From Hyphomicrobiales bacterium (GTDB lineage Bacteria > Pseudomonadota > Alphaproteobacteria > Rhizobiales > Xanthobacteraceae), in the NCBI GenBank assembly GCA_017305535.1, contig JAFKKN010000003.1, forward strand, positions 480,842 through 544,841: DNA of 64,000 nt. Direction: 5' to 3'. Positions 8,240 to 16,875 of the stretch are shown here, one piece after another (position 1 is the stretch's first letter; each line of letters opens with the position of its first letter). The translations under genes and the position numbers were made by a program. Below the pieces are notes generated by a model. The model made no database searches. It had not been told where the DNA came from and saw only the letters and a list, made by a program, of their open reading frames with translations.

Positions 8240-8609
8240 GCGGCCGGGTGCATGAAATCCGGAAGCGAGGGCCGGGAAAGGCCTGAATTGTCTCATGACG
8301 CATATATCTAACGGACGGGGTCTTGGACGTTCCGTTCGGTTTGACTCGTCGTTTTTTTTGTCATTAACTGATCGGGGTTCGCCATCAATTGAATTGGCTT
8401 CACCGTAATCGGCAGTGTGTCTGGACCGGTTGCGAGGATGCGGGAGGTTCGATGTTGTTCTCGCGGAGAATGCAACAAGCCCGCGGCCAGCCGATCCAAC
8501 AGCCGATCAGTCGAGTACCTGCTCAAGGTACCCGTGATCCCTGAGTTGCATCGGGGTTCTCAGGATTGGTGCTCCGTATAATATAAAGAAAACAAAATAG
8601 AGACGTGGG
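8240..8609 (+). promoter_or_regulatory. intergenic region upstream of the CUT2-type ABC operon
   Basis: About 370 bp, more AT-rich than its surroundings, without a credible gene. TATAAT at 8577-8582 lies 27 bp before the ATG and fits a -10 box; no good -35 element lies 16-18 bp before it, which suggests activator dependence. A perfect inverted repeat GTACCT-GCTCA-AGGTAC (8515-8531) is centred about 60 bp before the presumed start point and is a candidate operator. A minus-strand frame at 8308-8526 has no ribosome site and looks random. Confidence 0.45.
8515..8531. promoter_or_regulatory. inverted repeat, candidate operator of the ABC operon
   Basis: GTACCT (8515-8520) and AGGTAC (8526-8531) with a 5-nt spacer, upstream of TATAAT at 8577. 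Its position suits an activator or repressor of the sugar-type ABC operon. No regulator gene lies next to it. Confidence 0.35.
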
Positions 8610-9581
8610 ATGAAGCTCAAGCGGCTTGGCCAGCAGGAAGTTGTTTTCGCGATATTTGCCGTGCTGTTCGCCATATTTGCGATCTTCCTTCCAGGGTTTG
8701 CGACCACCCAGAACATGCTCACGTTGCTCCAGAACGTCGCGGTTCTGGGCATCCTTGGCCTGGCGATGGCGCTCATCGTTATTGGGCGCGGCATCGATAT
8801 CTCGCTGATCGCCGCGCTTGCGGTGCCGCCCGGGCTGGTGTTGCAAATGGTTCAGGATGGTTATTCGCTACCGGTCTCGATGGTGGCGGCCGTGGCGTTG
8901 GCGCTGGTGTTCGGTCTCGTCAACGGCTGGCTGATTGCCTACGCCGAGGTTCCGTCACTCTTCGCGACGCTGGCGACGGGTATTTTCCTCGCAGGGTTCG
9001 GCCAAGCCGTTCTGTTCAAGCTTGACGTGGTGCAATGGAGCACCGGGATGAATGGGTTCGAGCGTCTCGGTCAGGGCGCCATTCTCGGCATCCCGACGCC
9101 GATCATCGCATTCGCCGTCGTCTGTATCGTGGTCGCTCTACTATTGCGGCAGACGCGGATTGGCGCCTATTTCTACGCCATCGGCGATAATCCTTACGGC
9201 GCGCGGGTGACCGGCATCCCATCGCGACCGATCATCGTCTTGCAATATGTGCTCGCCGCGCTGATCGGATGTTTTGCAGGCTTTGTTCTTGCGGCGTCCG
9301 TCAGCAGTATGCCAACGCGCATTTTCAATTCGACGCTGATCTATGATGTCATTCTCGTCGTCGTTCTTGGCGGTATTGGCCTCTCCGGCGGCCGTGGCGG
9401 CGTGCTGAACGTCATTATCGGAACATTGCTGATCGGGACCATGCTCAACGGCATGACGATCATGGATATTTCTTACTCGGGGCAAAATCTGATCAAGGGC
9501 ATGGTTTTGCTCGTGGCGGTTGTCGTCGATTCATTCTTGAATCCACGCAACGAGGAAACAGCGCAACAGGGCGATATCTGA
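8610..9581 (+). CDS. CUT2-type sugar ABC transporter permease (RbsC-like), first copy
   Basis: A 323-residue inner-membrane permease of the RbsC/BPD_transp_2 family with about eight to ten hydrophobic segments. Family motifs seen: GLAMALIVIGRGIDISL (residues about 50-66), AIGDNPYGARVTGIP (near 190, the cytoplasmic coupling loop) and VVLGGIGLSGGRGG. ATG 8610 follows a weak gtggga site. It is the first gene of an operon with a binding protein, a second permease fused to a propeller, a free propeller protein and a two-domain ATPase. With two different permeases the channel is probably a heterodimer. The substrate is unknown; the family carries pentoses, hexoses, polyols and autoinducer-2. Confidence 0.88.
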   Translation: MKLKRLGQQEVVFAIFAVLFAIFAIFLPGFATTQNMLTLLQNVAVLGILGLAMALIVIGRGIDISLIAALAVPPGLVLQMVQDGYSLPVSMVAAVALALVFGLVNGWLIAYAEVPSLFATLATGIFLAGFGQAVLFKLDVVQWSTGMNGFERLGQGAILGIPTPIIAFAVVCIVVALLLRQTRIGAYFYAIGDNPYGARVTGIPSRPIIVLQYVLAALIGCFAGFVLAASVSSMPTRIFNSTLIYDVILVVVLGGIGLSGGRGGVLNVIIGTLLIGTMLNGMTIMDISYSGQNLIKGMVLLVAVVVDSFLNPRNEETAQQGDI

Positions 9582-9626
9582 CCTGATGCGATAACGATAG
9601 CAAGAATGAGAGGGAGGACATCGATC

Positions 9627-10643
9627 ATGAAGAATATCAAAAGACTTATCGTGGCAGGTATAGCTGGTGTCGGTCTTGCGACGCTCGCGGTCGCGCCGGT
9701 GCTGGCGCAGGGGCTCGACGAACCGTTCCAGGCTTCGTTCAAGAAGGCGCTCGAAGGCAAGACGGTCGGCTATCTGCCGGTGGCGATGAATTTCGACCTC
9801 ACCGAGGGCTGGTTCGCTGGCGTCAAAAAGGAGCTGGAACCCTACGGTGTGAAGGTAATCGTGCGCGATCCGAACTGGAGCACGAGCGCGGGCGCGCAGG
9901 CGCTGACAACACTGATTTCGGAGAAACCAGCTGCCATCATCGTGCATAATCCCGACGTGCAGACCTATGCCAAGCTGATGCAGCGCGCCGAGAAGGAAGG
10001 CATCTACGTCATCCAGGTCAACATGGGATCGGTCTATCGCAGCGCGGCCTTCGTGGGTGCGAACTGGATCGAGATCGGCGAACGCAATGCCGACGCGGTG
10101 ATCAAGGCGTGTCAGGGCAAATCCAACAAGATCGCCATCGTGCAAGGCGCGCTGTCGGCCGCGACCTCGGCTTACACGCTCAAGGGCGTCGAAAACGTTC
10201 TCGCCAAGCATCCGGAGATCAAGGTTGTCTCCAGCCAGGCGGCGGATTGGGATGCAGCCAAGGCCAAGGCCATCACTCAGACCGTGCTCAAGCAAAATCC
10301 GGATTTGTGCGGCATCATCGGCTTCTGGGACGGCATGGATATCGGCACCGCTGCCGCGGTGAAGGAAGCCGGGCTGACCGGCAAGGTCTTCCTTGCGACG
10401 TCCGGTGGCGGCGAACGCAAGGGTGCCTGCGAACTGGTCAAGTCGGGCGCGTTTGATCTCAACGTCAGCTACGATGTGCCGACCCAGGCCGCCGATATGG
10501 CTGGCATGATCAAGTGGCTGCTGTCCTCGGGTGTGAAGCCGGGCGATGCGAAGGGGTCGATCTACACGACCCTGACCAACATCACGAAGGACAATGCGGG
10601 CTCGGATACCGCGTGTTGGAATCTCAGCGACCTCAAGAAGTAG
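9627..10643 (+). CDS. CUT2-type ABC transporter substrate-binding protein
   Basis: A 338-residue periplasmic binding protein of the RbsB/Peripla_BP_4 type. ATG 9627 has gggagga at 9613-9619; the frame is open to 9606 without a site. A signal peptide runs to about residue 27 (cleavage after VLA). The start of the mature fold shows GKTVGYLPVAMNFDLTEGWF, followed by alternating beta/alpha units, with AIIVHNPDVQTYAKLM and ATSGGGERKGACELV in usual positions. It delivers the ligand to the permeases encoded on either side. Ligand residues cannot be assigned by eye. Confidence 0.9.
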   Translation: MKNIKRLIVAGIAGVGLATLAVAPVLAQGLDEPFQASFKKALEGKTVGYLPVAMNFDLTEGWFAGVKKELEPYGVKVIVRDPNWSTSAGAQALTTLISEKPAAIIVHNPDVQTYAKLMQRAEKEGIYVIQVNMGSVYRSAAFVGANWIEIGERNADAVIKACQGKSNKIAIVQGALSAATSAYTLKGVENVLAKHPEIKVVSSQAADWDAAKAKAITQTVLKQNPDLCGIIGFWDGMDIGTAAAVKEAGLTGKVFLATSGGGERKGACELVKSGAFDLNVSYDVPTQAADMAGMIKWLLSSGVKPGDAKGSIYTTLTNITKDNAGSDTACWNLSDLKK

Positions 10644-10727
10644 GCTGATACGTCCCCATCGGATGGCGTTCGCGGGGTGCGGGCGCCATCCACACTGCTC
10701 CATCCGCGATTGTTGTTGGGACGTGCA

Positions 10728-12845
10728 ATGCAGGAAACTATTGTCCGACTGAAGGCGCGCTACTGGCCGGACCATCTGCTCGGTGAAATTCTTTCGAAGC
10801 GCTGGACCGAGACGGCGATTCCCGTCATCGTTCTCATTCTCGTCGCTTTCGCGCTGAGCGGAATGATTGACAATTTTTTCACGCCGGCTGCGCTTTCGGA
10901 CACCGCGCGTCAGGCCGGTGAAGTCGGCTTCGTCGTTCTCGGCATGGCGCTTGTCGTCATTGTCGGCGGCATTGATCTGTCGGTCGGCTCGATGTTCGCG
11001 CTGTGCGATTTTTGCGCGCTGTATTGTCTCAACATCTTGAACTGGCCAGTGCCGGCCGTGGTAGTGGCGACTATCGTTTGCGGAGCGCTGTTAGGCGCGG
11101 TTAACGGCTTCCTGATCGGCTATCTGCGATTGCGCGCGTTTATCACAACGCTGATCACGCTGATTATCTATCGCTCGGCCTACGACCTGCTGTTGTTCGG
11201 AAACTCTGTGAAAATCGCGTCGGCCATGCCCGATTTCCCGTCATGGGATTTCCTTGGGATGGGGGCCGTATTCGGTATCCCTAGCGTCGCGCTGGTCTAT
11301 CTTGTCATTGCAGTGTTCGGGCACATCTTTATGACGCGGATGCGGCCGGGCTGGCACATCACGGCGATCGGTGGCTCCCGTCGCTCCGCTTACAACTCCG
11401 GTATTGCCGTTCGCCGCACTATCGCGCTGTGCTATGTGGCGAGTGGTGCGTTGACCGCGATCGGCGCGCTGTTCTTCGCGGCACGGCTCGGGACTGTCGG
11501 CGGTGACGTCGGTATCGGCCTTGAGGTGACGGTTCTGACGGCAACTGTGCTGGGCGGCATCACGCTTGGCGGCGGCAATGGATCGGTCGCGAAGGCGCTG
11601 GCGGGAACGCTGATCGTGCTGCTGGTCACCAATGGCCTGACCACGCTTGGTGTGCGCGGCGGTTTCAATCGAATGGTTCTGGCTTCCATTCTACTGGTCG
11701 CGGCCATTGTTGATATTCGCTGGCTGAAAAACCGCACCCGCATCATCAGCAAGGTGTATGTGAGCCCGACCTATCACTTCCTGCCGCCGCCGCCCTCAAC
11801 GGAAGTCGGCAAAGGTGGACCGTTCGAGCAGAATGACAAGCTGCGCGATGTCACCTTGATCGGGGAAGGGCGCATCGAGGCGCCGGAGGATGTCATCCTC
11901 GACCGGCACGATAACCTGTACGCCGGATCGCGACATGGCGACATCATCCGCTTTCTCGCGCCCGACTACCAGACGATGGAAGTTTACGCGCACATCGGCG
12001 GCCAGCCGCTGGGAATGGCCTTCGACCGGCAGGACAATCTCTATTGCTGCATCGGCGGTATGGGCCTGTACCGCATCACACCCGACCGCAAAATCGAGAA
12101 GGCAACCGACGAGACCAACCGTAGCCTCTACTCCGTGAATGACGACAGTCGGCTGCGGCTCGCGGACGATCTCGACATTGCCGACGACGGGCGCATCTTC
12201 TTCTCGGAAGCCACGGTCCGTTACGAGATGCATGAATGGCCGGTGGATGGCCTCGAGGCGCGCGGCAACGGTCGCATCATCTGTTACGATCCCAACAAGG
12301 GCACAACGCACACGGTGTTGCGTGGTCTGAAATTTCCAAACGGCATTTGTATCGCCAGCGACGGGCAGTCGATCCTGTTCGCGGAGACATTCGGCTGCTC
12401 GATCAAGCGCTACTGGTTCGACGGACCGAGCAAGGGCAAGGTCGAAGTGGTGATGGACAACCTGCCGGGCTATCCCGACAACATCAACCTTGCTTCCGAC
12501 GGCAACTATTGGTTGGCGCTGGTCGGGATGCGTTCGCCCGCGCTGGATCTGGCCTGGCGGATGCCCGGTTTCCGCAAGCGTATGGGCAAGCGGCTGCCGA
12601 TCGACGAATGGCTGTTCCCGAACATCAACACCGGTTGCGTTGTTAAATTCAACGAGAAAGGCGAGATCCTCGAGTCGTTCTGGGATCTCAAGGGTGTCAA
12701 TCACCCGATGATCACCTCGATGCGCGAGCATCGCGGGCACCTTTATCTCGGCGGCATCTCGAACAACCGGATCGGACGTTACAAACTCGCGAACGCGGAT
12801 CCCGATTTCGTGCAGTATGACCGACGCTGGGGGAAGCAATCGTGA
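10728..12845 (+). CDS. fusion: RbsC-like ABC permease + SMP-30/strictosidine-synthase-like beta-propeller
   Basis: A 705-residue protein, about twice the length of a normal permease. Residues 1 to about 340 are an RbsC-type permease (GMALVVIVGGIDLSVGSMFAL; coupling loop AIGGSRRSAYNSGIAVRRT; VLGGITLGGGNGSVAKAL). After a short proline-rich linker (SPTYHFLPPPPS), residues about 375-700 form repeated blades of a gluconolactonase/strictosidine-synthase-like propeller (EDVILDRHDNLYAGSRHGDI; LADDLDIADDGRIFFSEA; GLKFPNGICIASDGQSILFAET; LPGYPDNINLASDGNYW). RbsC permeases end in the cytoplasm, so the propeller should be cytoplasmic (inference). GTG 10677 is also in frame, but ATG 10728 fits the family. 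It overlaps the next gene by GTGA. No frameshift or stop separates the halves. Confidence 0.88.
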   Translation: MQETIVRLKARYWPDHLLGEILSKRWTETAIPVIVLILVAFALSGMIDNFFTPAALSDTARQAGEVGFVVLGMALVVIVGGIDLSVGSMFALCDFCALYCLNILNWPVPAVVVATIVCGALLGAVNGFLIGYLRLRAFITTLITLIIYRSAYDLLLFGNSVKIASAMPDFPSWDFLGMGAVFGIPSVALVYLVIAVFGHIFMTRMRPGWHITAIGGSRRSAYNSGIAVRRTIALCYVASGALTAIGALFFAARLGTVGGDVGIGLEVTVLTATVLGGITLGGGNGSVAKALAGTLIVLLVTNGLTTLGVRGGFNRMVLASILLVAAIVDIRWLKNRTRIISKVYVSPTYHFLPPPPSTEVGKGGPFEQNDKLRDVTLIGEGRIEAPEDVILDRHDNLYAGSRHGDIIRFLAPDYQTMEVYAHIGGQPLGMAFDRQDNLYCCIGGMGLYRITPDRKIEKATDETNRSLYSVNDDSRLRLADDLDIADDGRIFFSEATVRYEMHEWPVDGLEARGNGRIICYDPNKGTTHTVLRGLKFPNGICIASDGQSILFAETFGCSIKRYWFDGPSKGKVEVVMDNLPGYPDNINLASDGNYWLALVGMRSPALDLAWRMPGFRKRMGKRLPIDEWLFPNINTGCVVKFNEKGEILESFWDLKGVNHPMITSMREHRGHLYLGGISNNRIGRYKLANADPDFVQYDRRWGKQS

Positions 12846-13942
12846 TCGCCGCGCTCAGGGATTTTACCGACCGCGTCTTTGGCCGCGGCAGCGCCGCGAT
12901 TACCGTGCCTCCGTTTGACGGCGCGCTGAAGCCGAACCAGATGCTCGAAGGAGCCGAGGTCGTTGCCGAGTTCGCGCAACCGAACGACCTCGCGAGCCAC
13001 GGTGATGATCTTTACATCGCCGATGGTGTTGCGGTGTTGCGTCATGCCGCCGGTGCGATGCAGGTCGTCGCGCATTTCGATCGCGAGGTGACGGCGCTGT
13101 GCGCGTTGCCTGACGGCCGTCTGGCGGTTGCGCTCGATGGCCGGGAAGTACGTGTTTTCTCGGCGGCAAACGGACCGGCTGACACCGACGTGGTGATCAG
13201 CAGCGGGAACATGACGGCAGTGAATGCGCTAGCGGCTGCGTCGTCGGGCAGTCTGTTGGCAACGGATGGCTCGGCATCATACCCGACATCGCAATGGGCG
13301 CATGATCTCATGAGCCACGGACGGAGCGGCCGGGTCTTGTCGATCGATCTTGCATCGAAGCAGGTTCAGGTGCTCGCAAGCGGACTTCGCTATGCCTTTG
13401 GCGTTGCCGCTTCGCGCGACGGTGCGATTGTCAGTGAGAGCTGGCGTCATCGGCTGCTCATGATCGGGACGAAGGGGGCTGGTCGTTCGCCGCTCGACAA
13501 TCTACCGGTGTATCCGTCGCGGCTCTGCCCGGCGGCGGGCGGCGGCTTCTGGCTGACGGCATTTACCGGTCGGACGCAACTCGTGGAATTCGTACTGCGC
13601 GAGAATGCCTATCGCCGTCGGATGATGCAGGAGATCGATCCGGAATTTTGGGTCGCGCCGCGCCTCAATTCCGGGAATTCGTTCCGTGAGCCGATGCAGG
13701 GCGCGCATCTCAAGACCATGGGTGTCGTCAAGCCCTGGGCGCCGCCGCGCTCTTATGGTCTCGTCATTCGGCTCAGCCCCGATTGCGTGCCGCGTTATTC
13801 CTTGCATAGCCGAGTGGATGGCCACAACCACGGTGTGGTCGCGGCTGCGGAGGTGGGCGGCGCGCTTTATGTTCTGGCGAAGGGCGCCGGCCGCTTGCTG
13901 CGGCTGCCGCTCAAGGATATCGAAGCGGAGTTCGGGACATGA
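12842..13942 (+). CDS. SMP-30/gluconolactonase-like beta-propeller protein
   Basis: A 366-residue protein with no signal peptide and propeller-type repeats (QPNDLASHGDDLYIADGV; EVTALCALPDGRLAVAL; LRYAFGVAASRDGAIVSESW; GHNHGVVAAAEVGGALYVLAKG), resembling the propeller half of the gene before it. GTG 12842 overlaps the upstream stop (GTGA), and its own stop overlaps the next ATG (ATGA), so it is translated within the transporter operon. Relatives hydrolyse sugar lactones or act as metal-dependent hydrolases; whether this protein keeps metal ligands cannot be judged by eye. A lactonase acting on the imported substrate, or a sensor of it, is a reasonable inference. Confidence 0.7.
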   Translation: MIAALRDFTDRVFGRGSAAITVPPFDGALKPNQMLEGAEVVAEFAQPNDLASHGDDLYIADGVAVLRHAAGAMQVVAHFDREVTALCALPDGRLAVALDGREVRVFSAANGPADTDVVISSGNMTAVNALAAASSGSLLATDGSASYPTSQWAHDLMSHGRSGRVLSIDLASKQVQVLASGLRYAFGVAASRDGAIVSESWRHRLLMIGTKGAGRSPLDNLPVYPSRLCPAAGGGFWLTAFTGRTQLVEFVLRENAYRRRMMQEIDPEFWVAPRLNSGNSFREPMQGAHLKTMGVVKPWAPPRSYGLVIRLSPDCVPRYSLHSRVDGHNHGVVAAAEVGGALYVLAKGAGRLLRLPLKDIEAEFGT

Positions 13943-15435
13943 CGGACAATGTTGTCGAACTTCGCAAGGCGACCAAGCTCTATGCCGGCGTGCCTGCAAT
14001 CAAGGACGTAGACCTGCAACTTCGTCGCGGCGAAATTCATGCGTTGGTTGGCGAGAATGGCGCCGGCAAATCGACGCTGACCAAGGCGCTATCTGGCGTG
14101 GTGACGCTGACGTCGGGACAATTGTTCATCAACGGGGTTGAAGTCTCACCCAGAACTCCGCTGGAAGCACGGCAACTCGGCGTGGCGATGGTATTTCAGG
14201 AGAACAGCCTGGTTCCAACCATGACGGTGGCCCAGAATTTGTTTCTCGGGCAGGAAAAATTCTACAACCGCCTCCGTGGCATCTACATCGCGGCACAGCA
14301 ATTTCTTCAGTCGCTGAACTTCGACGTGCCGCCCACTGCGACGGTAGGCCTCCTCGGTGCGGCCAAGAAGCAGATGGTGGAAATCGCACGTGCGGTTCTG
14401 CATCAGGCGAAGGTGATCATCTTCGACGAGCCGACCGCAACGCTGACGCCGGAAGAGAAGGCTTACTTCTTCGATCTGGTGCGCGATCTGAAGAAACGTG
14501 GCGTTTCGATCATCTTTATTTCGCACGCGCTTGAAGAGGCACTTCTGCTCGCGGACCGCATCACGGTTCTGCGTGACGGCAAGCATGTTGTGACGGATGA
14601 TGCCGCGAATTTCGATCGTGCGCGGATCGTTCAGGCGATGGTCGGCCGCGATCTGTCCAATACGCTCTACGGCAAACGGAAGACCACCGTGCGTCGCTCC
14701 GGCGAGCGGATATTGTCGGTGCAAAACCTGAAGATGGCGCCGATGGTCAAGAACAACTCGTTGTCGATTTTCGCGGGCCAGATCACAGGTGTGTTCGGTC
14801 TGGTCGGTGCCGGACGTACCGAGACATTCAAGATCGTCGCCGGCGTGCTCAAGCGCGATTTCTTCTATGGCGGAGAGGTTCTGCTGAAGGGCAAGCCGGT
14901 ACGCTACCGTGTGCCAGCGCCGGCAGTACAGGATGGCGTTGCCTACGTCACCGAGGATCGCAAGGTTGAGGGTTTCTTCGAAACCATGTCAATCGCGCGA
15001 AATGTCTATCTCGGCCTGCTCTCGAAGTTTCCCGGCGGTCGATTCCTGCTCTCGCGACGAGAGGCGGATCAGACCGGCGACGACTGGATCTCGCGGCTGA
15101 AGGTGCGGGCCATCAGCCCGAGGGCCAAGGTGGTGGAGTTGTCGGGTGGTAATCAGCAGAAGGTGGTGATCGCCAAGTCGCTGGCGCAGGAGCCGGATCT
15201 GATCATCTTCGACGAACCGACGCGCGGCGTCGATGTCGGCGCCATCGTTGAGATTCATGAACTGATCAACAAGCTTGCCGACGACGGCAAGGCCGTGGTC
15301 GTTATCTCGTCCTACTTGCCGGAAATTCTGGCGCTCTCGGATCGAATCCTGGTCAGCCGCCAGGGTAAGGTGGTGGAGGAATTCTCCGCGCTTGATGCGA
15401 CCGAAGAGAAGATTATGTATGCCGCCATTCACTAG
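13939..15435 (+). CDS. CUT2-type ABC transporter ATP-binding protein (RbsA/MglA-like)
   Basis: A 498-residue ATPase with two nucleotide-binding domains in tandem, as in RbsA and MglA. Domain 1: Walker A GENGAGKST (near residue 38) and Walker B VIIFDEPTATL (near 160); the signature region reads LLGAAKKQMVEIARA. Domain 2: degenerate Walker A FGLVGAGRTE, signature LSGGNQQKVVIAKSL and Walker B LIIFDEPTRGVDVGA. The weak second Walker A is normal in this family. ATG 13939 overlaps the previous stop (ATGA). It energises both permeases of the operon and is the last gene before a terminator pair. Confidence 0.93.
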   Translation: MTDNVVELRKATKLYAGVPAIKDVDLQLRRGEIHALVGENGAGKSTLTKALSGVVTLTSGQLFINGVEVSPRTPLEARQLGVAMVFQENSLVPTMTVAQNLFLGQEKFYNRLRGIYIAAQQFLQSLNFDVPPTATVGLLGAAKKQMVEIARAVLHQAKVIIFDEPTATLTPEEKAYFFDLVRDLKKRGVSIIFISHALEEALLLADRITVLRDGKHVVTDDAANFDRARIVQAMVGRDLSNTLYGKRKTTVRRSGERILSVQNLKMAPMVKNNSLSIFAGQITGVFGLVGAGRTETFKIVAGVLKRDFFYGGEVLLKGKPVRYRVPAPAVQDGVAYVTEDRKVEGFFETMSIARNVYLGLLSKFPGGRFLLSRREADQTGDDWISRLKVRAISPRAKVVELSGGNQQKVVIAKSLAQEPDLIIFDEPTRGVDVGAIVEIHELINKLADDGKAVVVISSYLPEILALSDRILVSRQGKVVEEFSALDATEEKIMYAAIH

Positions 15436-15469
15436 CGCGACAACCGATACGGCGCAGAAGTCGCTCCAC

Positions 15470-15524
15470 TGTTATTTACTTCCGAAATAACAGCCGCCCC
15501 GAATGCTGTGCGCATCGGGGGCGG
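15470..15524. terminator. two stacked hairpins between convergent genes
   Basis: Hairpin 1: tgttattt (15470-15477) with aaataaca (15485-15492). Hairpin 2: ccgcccc..atgc (15494-15506) with gcat..ggggcgg (15512-15524), two internal mismatches. They lie between the ATPase stop (15435) and the convergent binding-protein stop (15546) and can serve both strands. Confidence 0.7.
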
Positions 15525-15545
15525 TTGTTCACGACTTGGATGACT

Positions 15546-16757
15546 TTACTTCTTCACCAGCGGGCAGGCGGGGTCCGGCGGGCCGAAGGCGTCGTCGCCG
15601 GAGATCTTGGTCAGGATCTTGTAGTAATCCCAAGGGTATTTCGATTCCTCCGGCTTCTTGACTTGCACCAGCCAGAGGTCGTGCACCATCAGGTTATCCT
15701 CGCGCAGCTTGCCGTTACGCGCGAAGAAATCCTCGACCGGCTTCTCGCGCATCTTCGCGGCGACTTTCAACGGGTCGTCGGTGCCCGACTCCTTGATTGC
15801 GTTGAGATAGTTCATCACCGACGAATAGACGCCCGCCTGCCACATGGTGGGCATCCGGTTCATTTTGGCGAAGTAACGCTTCGACCATTCGCGCGTCTTG
15901 TCGTCCATGTCCCAGTAGAACGACGTGGTCAACAACAAGCCTTGCGCGACGGGCAATCCCAATCCATGGATGTCGGTGATAAGCGCAAGGAGTGCTGCCA
16001 TCTGCTGCCCTCCCTTGAAGATGCCGAATTCACCGCCGGTCTTGATCGCGGTGGTGTTGTTGGGCGGCCCGCCTGCGATGCCGATGATCTTGGCCTTGGA
16101 GGCTTGGGCTTGCAGCACGAAGGAAGAGAGGTCAGGAGTCGCGAAAGGCGGGCGGACAGAGCCGATGACCTTGCCGCCGTTTTTTGTGATGACGGTCGAT
16201 GCGTCACGCTCAAGGGAGTGGCCGAAAGCGTAGTCATCGGTGATAAAGAACCAGGTGTCGCCGCCGCGCTTCAGGACTTCCTGGGCAGTTCCCACCGCCA
16301 GCGCGCGCGTGTCGAAGACCCATTGAATGGCGTAGGGCGAACAGAACTTTCCATGGAAGTCGGCGGAGCCCGTGGAATGGGTGATAAACAGCTTGTGGCG
16401 GTCGTTCGCAACGCTTTGCACCGCAAGCCCGACCGCGGACACTGGCACGTCGAGGATCAGGTCGACCTGTTCGGCGTCGTACCAGCGACGGGCGATGCCC
16501 GAGCCGATATCCGGTTTGAGTTGATGATCGCCGACGATGACCGAGATCGGTTTGCCGAGCACCTTGCCGCCGAAGTCATCAACCGCCATCTGCGCGGCGG
16601 TCACCGATCCCTGACCCGACGGTGTCGAGGCCGGCCCCGACATATCGGTCAAAACACCGATTTTGACAATGTCGTCCGAGACTTGAGCATGTCCGGCAGA
16701 TGATGACAGCAAGATCGCCGCCAAGGCTGCGGGGACAGATAGACGTCGCGCCTTCAT
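15546..16757 (-). CDS. branched-chain amino acid-type ABC substrate-binding protein (orphan)
   Basis: A 403-residue periplasmic binding protein of the LivK/Peripla_BP_6 family. ATG at 16757 has a strong site (ggggagg, 9 nt upstream). The signal peptide runs to about residue 24 (GHA/QVSDD). The mature start is typical: IVKIGVLTDMSGPAS, then TAAQMAVDDFGGKVLGKPI and WFFITDDYAFGHSLERD. Rhizobial genomes carry many members that bind amino acids, amides, aromatic acids or urea, so the ligand is open. No permease or ATPase gene is adjacent; it must share a transporter encoded elsewhere. A leucine-rich ORF set on the opposite strand is a shadow. Confidence 0.88.
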   Translation of the reverse strand: MKARRLSVPAALAAILLSSSAGHAQVSDDIVKIGVLTDMSGPASTPSGQGSVTAAQMAVDDFGGKVLGKPISVIVGDHQLKPDIGSGIARRWYDAEQVDLILDVPVSAVGLAVQSVANDRHKLFITHSTGSADFHGKFCSPYAIQWVFDTRALAVGTAQEVLKRGGDTWFFITDDYAFGHSLERDASTVITKNGGKVIGSVRPPFATPDLSSFVLQAQASKAKIIGIAGGPPNNTTAIKTGGEFGIFKGGQQMAALLALITDIHGLGLPVAQGLLLTTSFYWDMDDKTREWSKRYFAKMNRMPTMWQAGVYSSVMNYLNAIKESGTDDPLKVAAKMREKPVEDFFARNGKLREDNLMVHDLWLVQVKKPEESKYPWDYYKILTKISGDDAFGPPDPACPLVKK

Positions 16758-16875
16758 GACAAAGAGCCTCCCCTGGGTTTCGGCCTGTTAGCCGTTATTT
16801 TAAGCCTTAATTTTTAGAGCGTTTTTCCCCGGCTTGGCAATCATCCTGCCGTTCCTTGGAGCGGTCTGGATACGC

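Noticed and set aside
10677..12845. The permease-propeller gene as two genes joined by a sequencing error
   Set aside because: The frame is continuous through the proline-rich linker, no start with a ribosome site lies at the propeller beginning, and codon use is even; kept as a fusion, though a search should confirm.
15525..16703. Plus-strand frame of 392 residues opposite the LivK-type binding protein
   Set aside because: The minus-strand gene has signal peptide, ribosome site and family motifs; the plus-strand translation has none.
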